This document shows, one piece after another, positions 23,251 through 35,940 of a DNA stretch of 64,000 nucleotides. The stretch covers positions 89,501 through 153,500 of the forward strand of contig QVRM01000940.1 in assembly GCA_003439945.1 (NCBI GenBank), given 5' to 3'. The position numbers and the translations under genes were made by a program. Numbering within the stretch: the stretch's first letter is position 1; every line of letters starts with the position of its first letter. The notes beneath the pieces are model-generated. The model was not told the DNA's origin and did not search any database. It was given only the letters and a program-made list of their open reading frames with translations. The DNA comes from Dermanyssus gallinae (Eukaryota; Arthropoda; Arachnida; Mesostigmata; Dermanyssidae).

Positions 23251-23825
23251 TAGATAGCTAGGAAAGAGGCTTTTCTCGCTCAGAACTGATAGACGCGCAA
23301 GCTTTTTTGTCGGCCTTAAGGATGTATCTAGGGGTTTTCTTTTAAGAGAGGCATTTTTATCTTCTTTAGAGTGTTCATGGTCACAATTAAAAGCGTTGCT
23401 TTCTCAGTGTAGCAGCGGCTGTTTGTTTGCGCTCTTTTGATTAAAGGTTCGTTCGTCGGTCGAGCGCGCGAGAGTTACCACTTCTGAGTTTTAACACAGG
23501 CCTCTTTGCTTTTTAAGCATGCAAGCAAATTTCTCGTCACCGAACTCTTGGATAGCAAAGCACCCGGCTGCGCAGCGGCCATCTTATCTTGGAGGGTTAT
23601 TGCCAGGGCTAAGGGGATATGTAGCGGTGGCGTTCATCTGCCGGGTTCACCTGGAAGACTCGATCCAAAATCGCGCTGGAATTCTCTCGTGCTTAGGTTA
23701 GTTAATGTGCTAGTATTACACGCACTTGCTATTCTATCGATTAGGAAGCCGTTTAGCAACGTTTACATGTTTTAAGTTGTTGCGCGCGGTGATGTTTAAG
23801 TTTCCGCACAAATTTCGAAGCGTTT

Positions 23826-23922
23826 TACGTAGCGGCGTTCCGGATTGTTGTATGCGGCGGTGATTCGAAATGTTGCACGTGACGGCAGTTCGAATTTGCA
23901 CGTTACGGCGTTCGAATTGTCG
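23826..23922. repeat. Degenerate ~25-bp tandem repeat, about four units
   Basis: Successive units resemble acg-tagcggcgttc-gattgt: acgtagcggcgttccgg, tgcggcggtgattcgaaatg, acgtgacggcagttcgaatt and acgttacggcgttcgaattg. Confidence 0.55.
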
Positions 23923-23929
23923 GCATGTG

Positions 23930-24177
23930 TTGCAGTCTAAGGTGTCATACTAGGTATTCGAAAGTCTGCTACGCTAGGTACACGGAAGTACGAAATTGGA
24001 AATTTGTCACCCAACGGGTCTTTGCGGTCGTGCATGTGAGTAGTCAGCAACTCAGTGCTGATCAGAGAGTTTGCGGTGTAGTGGTTGCAGGTGCCGCAGA
24101 GACTACAGGCTTTCACTTTGCTTCTTTATCACGGAGCACTCACAAAAGGCGTTCATACACCTTGACAGTCGAGTATA

Positions 24178-24245
<68 letters not shown>

Positions 24246-26500
24246 CAGGTTCTATACACGATTGCAGCAGAATTACATGAAATCCGTATCCGTACCTTTT
24301 CGGCCAATATCAAATTTCTCAGTACAGAGTTCCTCCTCAGAAGTGAAGGCCTTAATTGGGCGCAGTATCAGATCTAAGGCGCACAAATGACGAACAACAC
24401 TGAAGTATGCATCGTCTAGTGAATGGCACTGTCAATTCGGTGTAGTAACGCTGCTGGGCACCTTCATTAGTTTGTCGACTGCTTTAAAATTGTTGTCATG
24501 ACATGTAGTCACGCTTTCGAATCGCCATTTTTATAGTCACATAAAGAGGTGTATTGTACAATAGTTTGTATTGTGTCATATACATATATTGTAAAGACGC
24601 TTGTCTATTAGATATCAATCATACGTGCTCTTAAACGATGCAAAAACCACCTTGGTAACTGTCTAGTAAGAGCTACACCGATTTAGATTCGGCGGCCACC
24701 TGGCCATCATCTTCCAAGCAAACTTACTTTAAATTGCTTTGGATAAGTTTTTTTTAGCAAATCACATTTCGGATCTGGCTATTACGCCTTTGTTGCACTG
24801 CTTAATAAATAGTGAGCCAACCGTAGAAAAGGTATTCGCTCGGTTAGCTTAGATGTGAAGGAGTGGTTTAAAACGCGGTAGGGATCACTGACCCAATTCC
24901 CAATTACGGGCCACTGTACTTTCAGAACTTATTTGCATCGGACGAGCTGCGTCGCCAATATGCGTTCTCTGTGACTTAATACGAAAAGATGACGTCAAGC
25001 ATAGGTTTGAAATATGCACCACGTGCGCGGCAATTTGAATAAGAACTTTCTGTAACATGCAAATAAATGGCGCAGGCACTTTTGTGCGACGCGAAAGCTA
25101 GAAGATCATTAAAGACTTCGCCGCGGTCATCATTGAACGGAAAGATTTTGTACAGACGTCAGATGGGCGTACGCTATGCCCAGGTGTCTCAGCAATCTTT
25201 TTTTGTAAACTCCTTACCAATTTTCTGTATCTAATTAGATGGGGCGTGCGCCAATAACCATTGCCTGTGTATTAAATCAACAAGAAACGTATTGAGCCGA
25301 ATGTAATCATCAGGGCTCAACATCATAACTAAGAGTGAATCAGCGAAAACGTGTATATACAAGACGCGATGAATTCTCCATGAAAATCGGTATTGTGTTT
25401 CTAAAATCGAAGTTGGGCGTTACATTTCATTTTTAAGTCATGTGTATACGTAGGAGATAGTTAAGCAGTGTTATTGATTCTGTGATACTGATGACCGTCC
25501 GACCTTGATTTTAGCTACTACGTTACCGATTTAGTAGCTATCTGATCGCGTTTTGTAAACACAATATTTTATTGAGAGGAGTTGGTCAGGTCATATATGA
25601 CACACTAAGGTGGCGCACTTTGGTTCTTTTCATGGCCATTCTACGCTACTATAAGAAGACGGTTAAGAAAACTACATAAAATGCAACATTTTCAAACAAA
25701 TATTTCCACAAAGGAGCCGAAAATTAGTGGAACTCAATGCATCCTGGAACAAAGAATGTGTAAAATTATAATCAAGTGTGTGCTTTTTATATTCATTTAA
25801 AATATTTCAAGTGCTTAACTAATAGATTTTAAATGACGACACGCGCTACCAAATATTGCGAAGCTAGATATTAGTCTCCGACGCCATTTTTTAGCCCTGT
25901 ACATGACTATACATAATGCGGTATACTTAGTCAAGAAACCGATATTGCACGCTTATTATAAGGCATTTTAAATATTAGTCTCTGCGGGTCGGCTAGAAAC
26001 AACGCATGCGACAGACTTCGGCTGTAGGTTTGAAAGTTGTAAGTGACCCGCTAATGCTCATCTGTTGGCTCAATTTCATTTGTCAACCTAGAACGGTGTC
26101 AGGAAATACCGAATGTTCTAATTTTGACAGGCGACTTTTTACAGTAATTTGGTGAAAAATGCTGACATTCAGCAAGTCAGAAAGAGAAATCGGGTATTTC
26201 AAATATTATTTTCACGAGTATTTTTTTATGTGGGCCTTAAGAGCGCACGTGTGTTTGTATGATAGTAAATATATATATACACTCTCGAGATTTATTAAGA
26301 ATGCAAATGGAGCTACAATTGTGAGCTTTCGCGTTAGAGCATTTTTGCTACTTTTAATAGTAGCATTGATTTCTTTTTACCAAGCTGTTTAAACTTAAAT
26401 TAATTAATTTTAAAATCTACCGTTAGGTTACTGACATTTAAGTTAGTGGCCAGCAATTACTACGACAACGACAGCTATTTTCACTACTACAACTCGTACT
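23930..26500. other. AT-rich DNA with one (AT)n array, no supported gene
   Basis: The (AT)n array is at 24173-24243. The longest ATG frame elsewhere (26159-26392, hydrophobic C-terminus) has no recognised domain or splice context and is not called. Confidence 0.35.
24173..24243. repeat. (AT)n microsatellite
   Basis: About 70 bp of AT dinucleotides with one G interruption near 24183. Confidence 0.95.
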
Positions 26501-26559
26501 AATTTATATGCGATTAATAATAATACAAATAACGACTAACAATGACTGCTATTGTTACA

Positions 26560-28450
26560 ACGTCACCAGCATCACCATAATGATCGTTAACGACAACAAC
26601 AACAACAACAGCAAGAACAATACCTGCCATGACAATGACAGCAGTAATAGCAGTAGCGACGGTCGTAACAGCAGTCTAACGCTCAAGCGCCAACTGAGGG
26701 TCGTACCGTAGCGGAAGGCAACGGGCCTGACAAGGCCGGCCCAATGAGTGAGGACTCGAGAAAGGGAAGTAAGAAAGGACATAAGGAGGGTAGGCGCTGA
26801 GAGCACTGCTGCTGCGGCCGGCGGCTACAACACCCCATCACCCCTCCCCCCCGCCCACCCCGCCCACTAACACCTCGTCGAGTTCCAACGAGGAGGGAGT
26901 CGGCGACGCCACCTTGACTATCCTGGCGGCGTCTGGAGTGCCTCCACTATAGATCCCCATTTCCTCAGAGTCGTCCTCCACGTGCGGACTTGTTCTTTCT
27001 CTCTCTCTCTCCCTCTCAGTGACGCCTCGCCCACCGTGGCCTATTACTCGCCACTTTACCCTTTCTCCGAGGCCGCATGCCTTGCTCGCAAGGCGCCCCC
27101 CGCAACGACAAGACGATCTTCAACCACCGCGGTGATGACTGCGGCGGCGGCAGTGGGAGCAGCAGCAGTAGCATCATCGACATTGACACCCACCACCACC
27201 ACCACCACCACAACAACAACAACGACGACGACGACAACGAAGATCATGGTGGGCGACGGTGCGATTGGCGCCCCCTTGTTGCCCACGCGCACACGCTCTG
27301 TGTTATCGGTGTAGCGGTCAGACACAATGGTCCACCGTTGGCCGTAACCGTCACAAGTTTGTGTAGTTCGAGAGTTTGGTGAACCAACGATGTAGTTTGT
27401 GCCGTAGCTCGACTGGTGCTGCTGCTGCTGGTGTTGTAAACTCTAAACTCAAAAGTGATTAATTATTGTTGCCAAGAGCTTCGTCTCGTCGTACCTGAAC
27501 GGACAGACCACGTTGTCCTCCCCTGTCTATTGGACGCTGCCCAAAGAAGCAACGTCTATCGTGTCAGAGGACGGCGTTGTCGCTGTTGTTGTTGTTGTTG
27601 TTGCTGTTGTCGTTGTTGTTGCCGTCGCCGTTTAAGGTAAAGACGGCCAGATGCGATCAGGAATTAATGAGGAAGCAGGCAACAGCAAATTAGCAACAAG
27701 AAGATCCCGTTGTCTAACAACCGGGTAATCGTTATTGGTGAATCCAGTGGTTGGTGATCGACGACCGCCGGGGCACGCTAGTCATGCTCGTGGCCATTAA
27801 GAATGAGTCCTAAATAGCGCTCGTACATTGCACGCTTTTGTCCCTCCCCATGATATAGAACTCTCTCTCTTTATAACTTTCTCTCTCTCTCCCTCCCTCT
27901 AATCCTATGTTCCAATTTAGTTTTCTTTACTTTCATATCTACCTGTCTATACATTGTTTTTGCTACTCTCAGGTCGACGCTCGCAGGTTGTCCATAGTAG
28001 TATCATCATCCTTTCAGTGGACGCTTCATACAGAGAGTAGAAGGCAGCCTACTACTACTACTACTACTACTACACTGGGCGACTGCCGCTCGTCGACACA
28101 AGATGACTGCAACGTGACCGGTGAATATACAAGAGTACAAGTTTGAACGTATATGTGTATACGGCGTGTGTGTGTGTATATGCATGTATACATATATGTA
28201 TGTCTGTACTTACGTACATAAGTGTGGCCCTTACATGCATATGCCCGTCGTAACGTGCGTATTGTTGGTGTAGTGTTTGTGCAATGATTGCCCCGATGTA
28301 CACGTGGTGCTGATACGATCAGCGAGCGGTAATAGTGTTGTTGTTGTACATAAATGTGGTGTATAGATAGTGTTGTTCCGGCTGTGCATCCCTGCACCGG
28401 CCCGACGGCGGCCGTTGTTGCTGCTGCTGCTGGAGGCGGCAATTGACGAT
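26560..28450 (+). other. GC-richer, trinucleotide-rich zone with candidate but unproven exons
   Basis: The zone stands out from its AT-rich flanks. It has AAC/CAG tracts (26597-26660), CCA/ACA/ACG tracts (27186-27240) and TTG tracts (27575-27630). A stop-free frame at about 26790-26940 reads TNTSSSSNEEGVGDATLTIL. A strong pyrimidine tract ending in CTCTCAG at 27019 looks like a splice acceptor. One frame after it reads DASPTVAYYSPLYPFSEAA. A different frame opens at ATG 27077 (MPCSQGAPRNDKTIFN) and runs 101 codons through His/Asn/Asp runs. The two frames compete and neither shows a known domain. It could be a 5' exon or UTR of a host gene, or only a CpG-rich regulatory zone. Confidence 0.3.
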
Positions 28451-29791
28451 ACGTGCTACTTGTACAAACAGGTAGAGCTAGCGCTAGAACATTGCGTTCT
28501 ACCTGTAGCGGAAATACGTCATTAGTAGTAGAAGCAATAGGCTGCTGCCGTTTTTGTGGTTTTATTGCTTGTTGCTACCTGTAGTGTGGACGTGGAGTGT
28601 CTATCTGTAAAGTAACTTTGCAGTAAACGGCTGAGTGAGGGGTGCACGAACCCGTCGAACGAAAACGATGGATTAGCCGCCGTTTCAGGAGAAAGAACAG
28701 TGCGCTGTTTGTGAGCTGTGTAACACATGTGCCATTAGTCACAGCGTGGCTGACCGGAACGCTCTCTCAATATGTGCGTCACAATGCCGCCGACGTTGGT
28801 GCCGCGAAAACGTCTACCAACTGTGTCCGTTTGCACAAGCGAATCCAACCTTCTACCGCTGAAGCTTCGGCTACGATTACAGCTGTGCACCATTGTTATG
28901 CTGGCAACGCTTCTTACCAGCAAAATCGGTCAGTTCAAAACCACGTAAGGCACACACCTTATCTAGTTTTTTTTTACCTATACCAATCATAACCCACATC
29001 CGTCACCATCCAGATTGCTTTGGAATTCATCTATGTCACAATAAATTCCAATGAGCGACTCGTTGAAACAGCCCACCACCTCCTTCACTACATCCCGGCG
29101 ATATACTCATATATACGAGGTATGACAACGCTCAATGGTCACCGTAGGGCCCTGCTATGCACCCCTTTCACCAGCGCAAGTCAACCCGGGTAACCACATA
29201 TCACAGAGCAGGACTAAAACTTTATAATGTAAGAAATGAATACAAAAAGTACGTTAACTTTCTGGATGCTATAAAATAAAAATAAAACATACAATTGCAA
29301 TGAAAGAAGCGTATGTAATTTAAAAAAGTTAAGGTTATTGAAAATATGTGCCATTGACCGTTGAGTCTGTACCCAAACTCACTATATCGGCAAATACAAT
29401 TGCGCTCGCGTACTTTAAACATAATTTGTATGCTAACTACTTGGTTACACAATTAATAAGTTGGCGTACGATAAGTAGGGTAAAGGTCGAGAATCCGTCG
29501 TGATTCCTCATGCCACCATAATGGACTAGCCTTGCTCAGAGCTATGAATGCATCCTTGACGTTGCACTATTAGATTAACTCTGTTTCTTTGTTCGATAAT
29601 TTTTGCTCATTCACTTCATGGCTGTAATATCGGGTGTCTTCACTTATGCACACAATGCTTTGTTCGTGTTGCTAAAATGTATAAATGTTCTCCCGAGTAG
29701 GACCAGAGCGAATATCAACGGGCAAGCACTATTTGTCGATTATTTGAATATGTATATATACATAATATATTTAATAATTTGTTAACACCCT

Positions 29792-29851
<60 letters not shown>

Positions 29852-30198
29852 CATCTTATTTGGCGTTAATTTCCGCTATCGTCGGCGTGAGCTTTTTAAA
29901 ATCGCAGACAGGTGCTTCTACAAACTTTTCGCCCTACCTAACTTCTACAAACTTTTTGCACCCACATGTATAGTATTGTAATTGTTTAATTCTGGTACTG
30001 GCATTGGACCCTCTGTAATTGTCGGCTATAGACAGAAGTAACCCCAGAAGTCTTCTATATATATTCTTGTATTTAGGGCGCATTTTTACGGCAAATATAT
30101 TTGCCTATCTTTGAGCATGGCTCGGCAACTAATAATAACGGGTAATACGATTAAGACGGACACATAACTAACTACGCATAGTGCTTGGAGGCTTACTC

Positions 30199-30236
<38 letters not shown>

Positions 30237-30560
30237 ACAAAGCGCTCATATATATATATGCACATTAGAGTAAATATTTAAACAACCCTTTTGTATTATC
30301 TGAGTCATTGACGGAGCTGTTTTTGACAGTGCAAACATTGGCGTCAGGAATCCCCCCCCCAATCAAGCGTATTCAAATCCAACCAGCACGGTTGTCATTC
30401 TTCAGATGTGACCAATTCCTTCCGGCGTGAACCCCGAGTGGAGCCCGAGTTTGTTTGGTCCTCTGAGAAATTGCCGAATCCTACTGAGACGTAAACCGTT
30501 GGTTTTTAAATTGTTCTACGGTCCATGGCATAAGATGCCCTATCAAATTAGCTGGCGACA
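28450..30560. other. Unassigned DNA with (AT)n arrays
   Basis: (AT)n runs at 29797-29847 and 30200-30231. A + frame at 28642-28992 opens with GTG rather than ATG and has no recognised motif. Nothing else is supported. Confidence 0.35.
29797..29847. repeat. (AT)n microsatellite
   Basis: About 50 bp of uninterrupted TA dinucleotides. Confidence 0.95.
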
Positions 30561-30570
30561 CCTCGCTTCC

Positions 30571-30993
30571 TCAATTTTGACTCCATGAGGGGCGGAAACG
30601 AGCGGCGTGCGTCCGTGATTGGTTATCCCGGTCCACAGCATCACTAAGGGTGATACCTGTACGCTGGTGGCTTAAATTGCTGTCACGCCTCGTTGGATCC
30701 TTGCTGTAGCCATACTCGAACAACTTCTCATAATAGACGACAGAATTTGGATACTCGCTACGATCATGATGGGCGTCAGCACGCTTTTTTTGCAACGAAC
30801 CTCTCTTTTTTGAACTTGTAGGGTCATACCTTGAGATGATAATCTTTATCACGCTGCTGTTCGAGTTTTGCAAGTCACGAGCGATATTTGCAGCGCTTTG
30901 CTTTGGATTTTTTTCCAACCGTGTTTGTGATTTTGTGATATTTTCTCGGCCGGTTGCAGTGGGTTCCGGTCCGTCATTGTGCCACGCAGCCAC
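30571..30993 (-). pseudogene. Tc1/mariner-type transposase N-terminal relic
   Basis: A 140-codon minus frame includes NPKQSAANIARDLQ, SSVIKIIISRYD and KKRGSLQKKRADAHHDRS. This is the second helix-turn-helix and linker pattern of Tc1-like/mariner transposases. The following sequence towards 30330 is probably the rest, but the catalytic motifs are not legible. No terminal repeats identified. Confidence 0.6.
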
Positions 30994-31306
30994 CGAGCCT
31001 GTATCCTTGTATAGTTAATTAGCGCGTATCACAAACTGTTTGTACACATAAAGATAGTGTAGCTCGTTTACAGTGTCTTTAAGATGCTTGCCTGCCAAAC
31101 CCAGCCATTAAGATAGTAGAGCTCTACTGCACTATATTTTCATTCGCATGGCCTAAGCATAACAAAACCAGCGCAACTGCCACACAAAAACGACCAGGCT
31201 AGGTGAAAAGACAAGCCAGCTGATTCATTTAGAGCGCTCAGCAAAAACTTTCGTTAATTCAGGCCAGCGCGGCAAGCTTCGAAAAATAGGAGACAATTAG
31301 CTCTGT

Positions 31307-31308
<2 letters not shown>

Positions 31309-31387
<79 letters not shown>

Positions 31388-31391
31388 ATAT
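31309..31391. repeat. (AT)n microsatellite
   Basis: About 80 bp of TA dinucleotides with one interruption near 31374. Confidence 0.95.
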
Positions 31392-31659
31392 CATAGACAT
31401 TGGACAGCCTAGGCATTCTTATTGTCTAGAAGCATAAGTGGAGCCTTTTATGTGTGTAATTTGACCGCATGTTGTGCAATTCCGGTGTTCTTCACTTTTA
31501 TCGTCTTAGTGTCCTGCCGTCCAAACCTTTTTGAAGCTGAGGCATTCATTTGGCAGCTCAGTTGAGTCTCGTTTGCCTTCGGTCCACCCGTTGCGCTAAG
31601 TTGTGCGTTTGTAACCCCCCACATCGTTCTCTGTCTACGCGTCATGTGTCCTCGGCTCT

Positions 31660-32641
31660 ATGTGGGCTTCGCCTGTTCGGTCCACTATTCCCCGATTCCG
31701 CTCCATAGATACCAACTCTACGCGGTTGAAGATAGTGTCTTGTGTATGTAGTTGCGGCCAGTTGCTCTCGCGAGCGCAATCATGTTATTTTGAAGCGCGC
31801 TACTGTTGCTGCTGCTGCTGCTGTGGCAGCCATTGGCTGATGCCGTGCCACGTCGTCAGCAGCCGCAGCAGCAGCGGCGGCGGCGGCGGCGGCACGGACG
31901 TGTCGAATTGGTTTCCTATAGAGGCAAAGAGGTTTAGAGAATGGGAACGTAGCGCTTGGATGTGAAGCTGGCGGTGGTTGCCAGCGGGCCGGCCGGCCTT
32001 CCGTTGGTCGGACGCTCGGTCGGTGGGCCAATGGACGTCCAACATGGCATTCGAACGATTCTCTAGGGTGCCGTTATCATTTCCTGTTCCTGTCAAGCTT
32101 GTTGTAGTTGTCGTCGTCGTCGCCGTCAGCTTTGAGGTCGGTGTTGTCGAAGTTGTGGAAATTGCCAACGAAGCAGCAACTCGAGACCCCTAACCCCCCT
32201 GACGAGTTGACCGCCGCGCGAGACACACATCTCACTCTCAGCGAACGAGCTAAAACTGTTACCACAGTGCGGCCGGTGCAATTGTTTGCTGGTTCATTCA
32301 TCGCTATTCCCCTTCCCTCCCCCCTCCCCCCCGTCATCACCGAGATCGGCGCCTCAGAGTTTACGCCCAACAGATTTTTCAAAATCTAGCGGATGTCCGC
32401 CCCATTGCAGCAGCAGGACGTGTCGTTGTCATCACATTGCTATGTGTCGGATGCTGTCAGAACTGCTCGTTGTGGCGGCTGTGGCATGTGACGCCGTCAC
32501 CTACTTACCTGGCAGTTCCTACGTCCATCTGGGGGGGGGGGGGTCAGCCGGCGCAGCCAGACAAATCAAGCCAGGATCTAGCCACTGGTTGGAATGCACA
32601 GGCACTCTAGCAGCGTGTGTGTGGAATCATAGAGAAGCTGC
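31660..32641 (+). other. GC-rich zone with a possible signal-peptide exon (ATG 32442)
   Basis: The zone is CpG- and CAG/CGG-rich (31800-31895) and less AT-biased than its flanks. Within it an ATG at 32442 opens MCRMLSELLVVAAVACDAVT, a plausible secretion signal. The frame stays open to a GTGAGG donor-like site at 32642. A poly-G run at about 32531-32542 lies inside. I considered it as the missing first exon of the Ig gene at 54309, but that donor leaves phase 2 whereas the Ig exon needs phase 1, so the link is unsupported. Promoter or 5' UTR function is equally possible. Confidence 0.25.
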
Positions 32642-32649
32642 GTGAGGAG

Positions 32650-33040
32650 TCAAACAGTTTGTCAGGATTAAGCCCGTTTCCATACCCGTTGTTTGTGAGA
32701 CGCAGTTGTAGTGAATCACCGCACGTTGGTTGTGATTTCACTGAGCGGCAAGAAAGTTTAAGCCTATATGTATAGATTTAAAAATAAATTTAATATCCGC
32801 GGAAGTTGTTGTCGACCGGTGCCTGGACGCGGGTCCCTGTCGTCGTCGATGTCTTAGAATTTGGGAGCCCGGATCAGTAGTCTGGGCTGCACATTTCCTG
32901 CTGATCGGTCGCGCCGCTCTGTCATGGGCCGGGAACAGCGACTGGCCGCGTTCTCGCTCGACTGCGCTCTAACGATGCTTGTAGATGGACGAGGGAGCAG
33001 TACTTAGGATTGCGTTCTAGGTGTCTGCTGCTACATGAAT
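32650..33040. other. Unassigned, no feature seen
   Basis: No open frame of interest; a moderately GC-rich stretch at 32810-32960. Confidence 0.3.
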
Positions 33041-33045
33041 AAAGA

Positions 33046-33319
33046 AGTAGCGGCGGTGGCTTAGGCGGCTAACGCACCGTTCGAAACGGGGCGTTGCCAT
33101 GGTTAGTATAAATAATCGCAAGTTCGAAACCCGGCTTTGCTGGTTGTATTTGTTGGACGTGGTTGTCATTACCCTGCTTCTACATACCTCTGCTGGAGAA
33201 AGCCTATATAAATCCAGTACGAGAACGCGATGACGATAGATGCATTTAGACGACTTCGTGCCACAGGCAACTTAGCCCATTACGAGCGTCTAAAATGTAG
33301 TTGTCAGAGCGTTAAAAAA
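33046..33319 (+). mobile_element. SINE B, copy 1 (tRNA-derived)
   Basis: The head reads agtagcggcggtggcttagg, with an A-box-like ggcttaggcggctaacgc and a B-box-like gcaagttcgaaacccgg. The body includes gcgatgacgatagatgca, ccacaggcaacttagccc and gagcgtctaaaatgt, and it ends gttaaaaaaa. The copy at 56186-56461 matches across the whole ~275 bp. The family head differs from SINE A. Confidence 0.88.
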
Positions 33320-34825
33320 ATAAATTATTTATATTTATATATATTAGTAGAATAGCATTAACCATGTTTTTCGAGGGTGGAACAGAACAAAAGGCAACCC
33401 GGGTCGTGGACTTCGGCGTATTTTTAAATATCATGGTGTCATTCCCAAGAAGCAATTCGGATTACTCCGTAGTCAATCTATCCTCAGTGTGTGCTCAATT
33501 TTGCTAGACAGTGTCTGGCGTCCTCATGACAACAAATGAGCCAAACTTGAACAAATGGCGTCGACCAAACAATTGGTTTTAAGCCCGTCTGTAGCCTTTA
33601 GGGCCATATTCGCCTCTACATCTAGAGACAGAATTACTGCTAATTTAGCAGGTGTCCTAACGTATAGGCCAGTGTCAAGTAGTCGATGTCCGGCAATGAA
33701 TCTCAATATTAGTCAAAGCCGCGCTTTTCTTGAGCGCCAATGATGCCGACGAAACTAAAGCCGGAGACGACGGCGTCACCTTCGACAACAAGAACAAAAC
33801 GATAGCAATAGCAACAGCAACAACAAGAACCTCAGCTAACGACCAACAACAGGTTAAACGCCGCTTTAATTTGATTGTTCGACAGAAATGATCTGGTTGA
33901 CCCGCCATCAGATCTAGCGGGTTCGGGAGGGCTAGCTGATATACGCTGATGACGTGCCTCTACCAATATACAATACAATAATTTATTACTTGAGTTGAGT
34001 GACCGTAATACAAGTTCGATATGGAAGTCACAGAGTGCTGCTGCCGGGTTCTTGCAATACAATAGATAAATAAGTAGCAAGAGATAAGTTGAGCCAGTTG
34101 ATTCATAACGCCAACAGGTGCATTGCTGATCTGCCCCGTGGAAGCCGCGTGTTGGGCATTCTTCCACGAGTTGCTCATCATTGCTTGCGTCCTATTAAAG
34201 TCCGTATCAACTTGGCACATCTTAGCTTGCCACTTGGGTACTTGTGGGGGAAGCACAGATTAGAGCGCGACGCTGGAGGACCTCTGTGAGAAGTGTGGTG
34301 CTCCCCGCTGCACAATAAACCAATCTATTGAGGCTGCCTCGGTAAACACCTATAACCTATTTTAATTACGCTGCCTTCAGGCTGTCCAATTTAGTCAAAG
34401 CCCGAGGATCTGATTTTCTTCTAGATTTCAGATTTCCAGCTCAATCGCATAGCTTGTTGTCTAGTCAAACCATTTTAAGTCGTCTGCAGTGAGAGGAGTT
34501 GCGGATCGTTAATTGGATAAATGACAATGAACGCCTTAGGAACCATTTCCTCTATATGTCCAGAGTACGAGGAATCCCTTGGCGTACATTTTAAGCCCAA
34601 ATCTTAAAAATGGGTGGCAAAATCTACAGGTTGGCCGTAGAGCTGTACGTTTCCAACAACGGAGGTCGATTGCTTTTATATTGAAAATATTTATTTCCAG
34701 CGAAGTATATGTAGCGAACTTTGTTTAAGTGGCCAACGCTTGCTGATTATGAAAGCGACTTTTAGCAAAAACACTTAACATCCGAATATTGAGTTATTTT
34801 AGGCCTATGGGTCACATAAGCGTGG
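33320..34825. other. Unassigned DNA
   Basis: Includes a CAA/AAC-rich tract at 33788-33835. Frames such as 33555-33743 (+) and 33832-34167 (-) have no recognised motif. Confidence 0.3.
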
Positions 34826-34829
34826 CATT

Positions 34830-35665
34830 TCAAACCCTTCAGTGGCAACGGAGCAAAATAAGTACCGTGTAGTACTTAAACGCTTCTTCTTCCTTTTTAA
34901 TTGGTGGTTTAACTGTAAATGAAATTAAGATTTAATTTTGGTAGAAATGTAGCGTACAGTATCGCCAAGTGAGTTGCCTTTTTTATAAGGGCAACCGGTA
35001 TAAGCAGCACATTCTGAACAGCTAGAAGCAGCTTCGAATGAAAAAACTGTGCTAGGAGTTTAAAAACTTGTGATCTAATCGCCAATTAAGACTAATCGCC
35101 AATTAAGACTAAGCAAAATTGCAAAGCCGTGAAGAAATTGGAAGACCACTAGGGAGAAGACGGTATGCGGAACGAATACGAGTAAAAATCGCATCTCGAC
35201 CGGCAATGTTTGGACGGCTAAGTCTGGCTTGTAAAAGACATTCTGCTAGTAGACCACTTTTCTACAGGAAGTGCAATCACTGACGAGTACTACACAACAC
35301 TCTTGGACAAGCGGAAGGAGCGTATCGTAAGCACTACCGCGTGGGGTGCAGAACAAGACTAGGCTGTTTCACTACGATAATTCGTTTGCCCACACGTCTC
35401 TTTTAGCCATGACTAAATTACAAGAACTAAGGTTCTAACGTGTCGATCATTCCTCATACTCTTCAAATTTGGCACCGTACGGCTACCATTTGTTTGGAGA
35501 CCTCAAAAATCTTTCTCTCTGGAAAGATATTAAAGCAACAATGATGTAAGCCGCAGACGAGTATTATAGGCCCAAAGATAAGAGAAGCATTATTTGCTTG
35601 TACTATATGAGACTATTGAGTATTCCTGGGCACAATTATGTTCGACAGGACTATATTAAACAATG
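34830..35665 (+). pseudogene. mariner-type transposase relic, heavily decayed
   Basis: The 5' part resembles the start of the 44060 relic (cttcagtg followed by acaa/acgg and agca-aacaagtacc). The C-terminal half is readable with stops: STGSAITDEYYTTLLDKRKE, then SHD and TKLQELRF-like words at 35405-35440, then PYGYHLFGDLKNLSL-like sequence at 35478-35520 and ADEYYRPKDK near 35550. These match the mariner C-terminal half. A 17-bp unit (taatcgccaattaagac) is tandemly duplicated at 35074-35107. Confidence 0.65.
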
Positions 35666-35940
35666 AAAGGTTTGTGTTCTGTGTCTGGTTATTGCTTATA
35701 TTCTTTGCTATATGTATACCATATATACATACCATACATATATAAATATTTTATTGGATTGCATCTATAAGCCCCTTTCATAAAACTGCCTAAGGTCTTG
35801 TGAACAGTTCGGCAAAGGATTGGTTGTAACACGTCAAATTTGGAGCATAAAGCTCACATCAAAGTACGCGGGAGATTCTGCCTAACTTAGGTTACGGGTT
35901 CTTACACAAGAGTCACTATCGTTAATTTTCTCTTGTGTAA

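Noticed and set aside
27056..27325. Poly-Val minus-strand ORF and poly-Thr plus-strand ORF
   Set aside because: They are alternative frames of the same CCA/ACA/ACG triplet tract; no independent support.
30780..30830. Host protein encoded by the 140-codon frame at 30571-30993
   Set aside because: The wording matches transposase helix-turn-helix/linker sequence, so it is called a transposon relic.
32442..32641. First exon of the Ig gene at 54309
   Set aside because: The best donor (32642) leaves phase 2 but the Ig exon requires phase 1, and the only phase-1 donor-like site joins to make a stop with the preferred acceptor.
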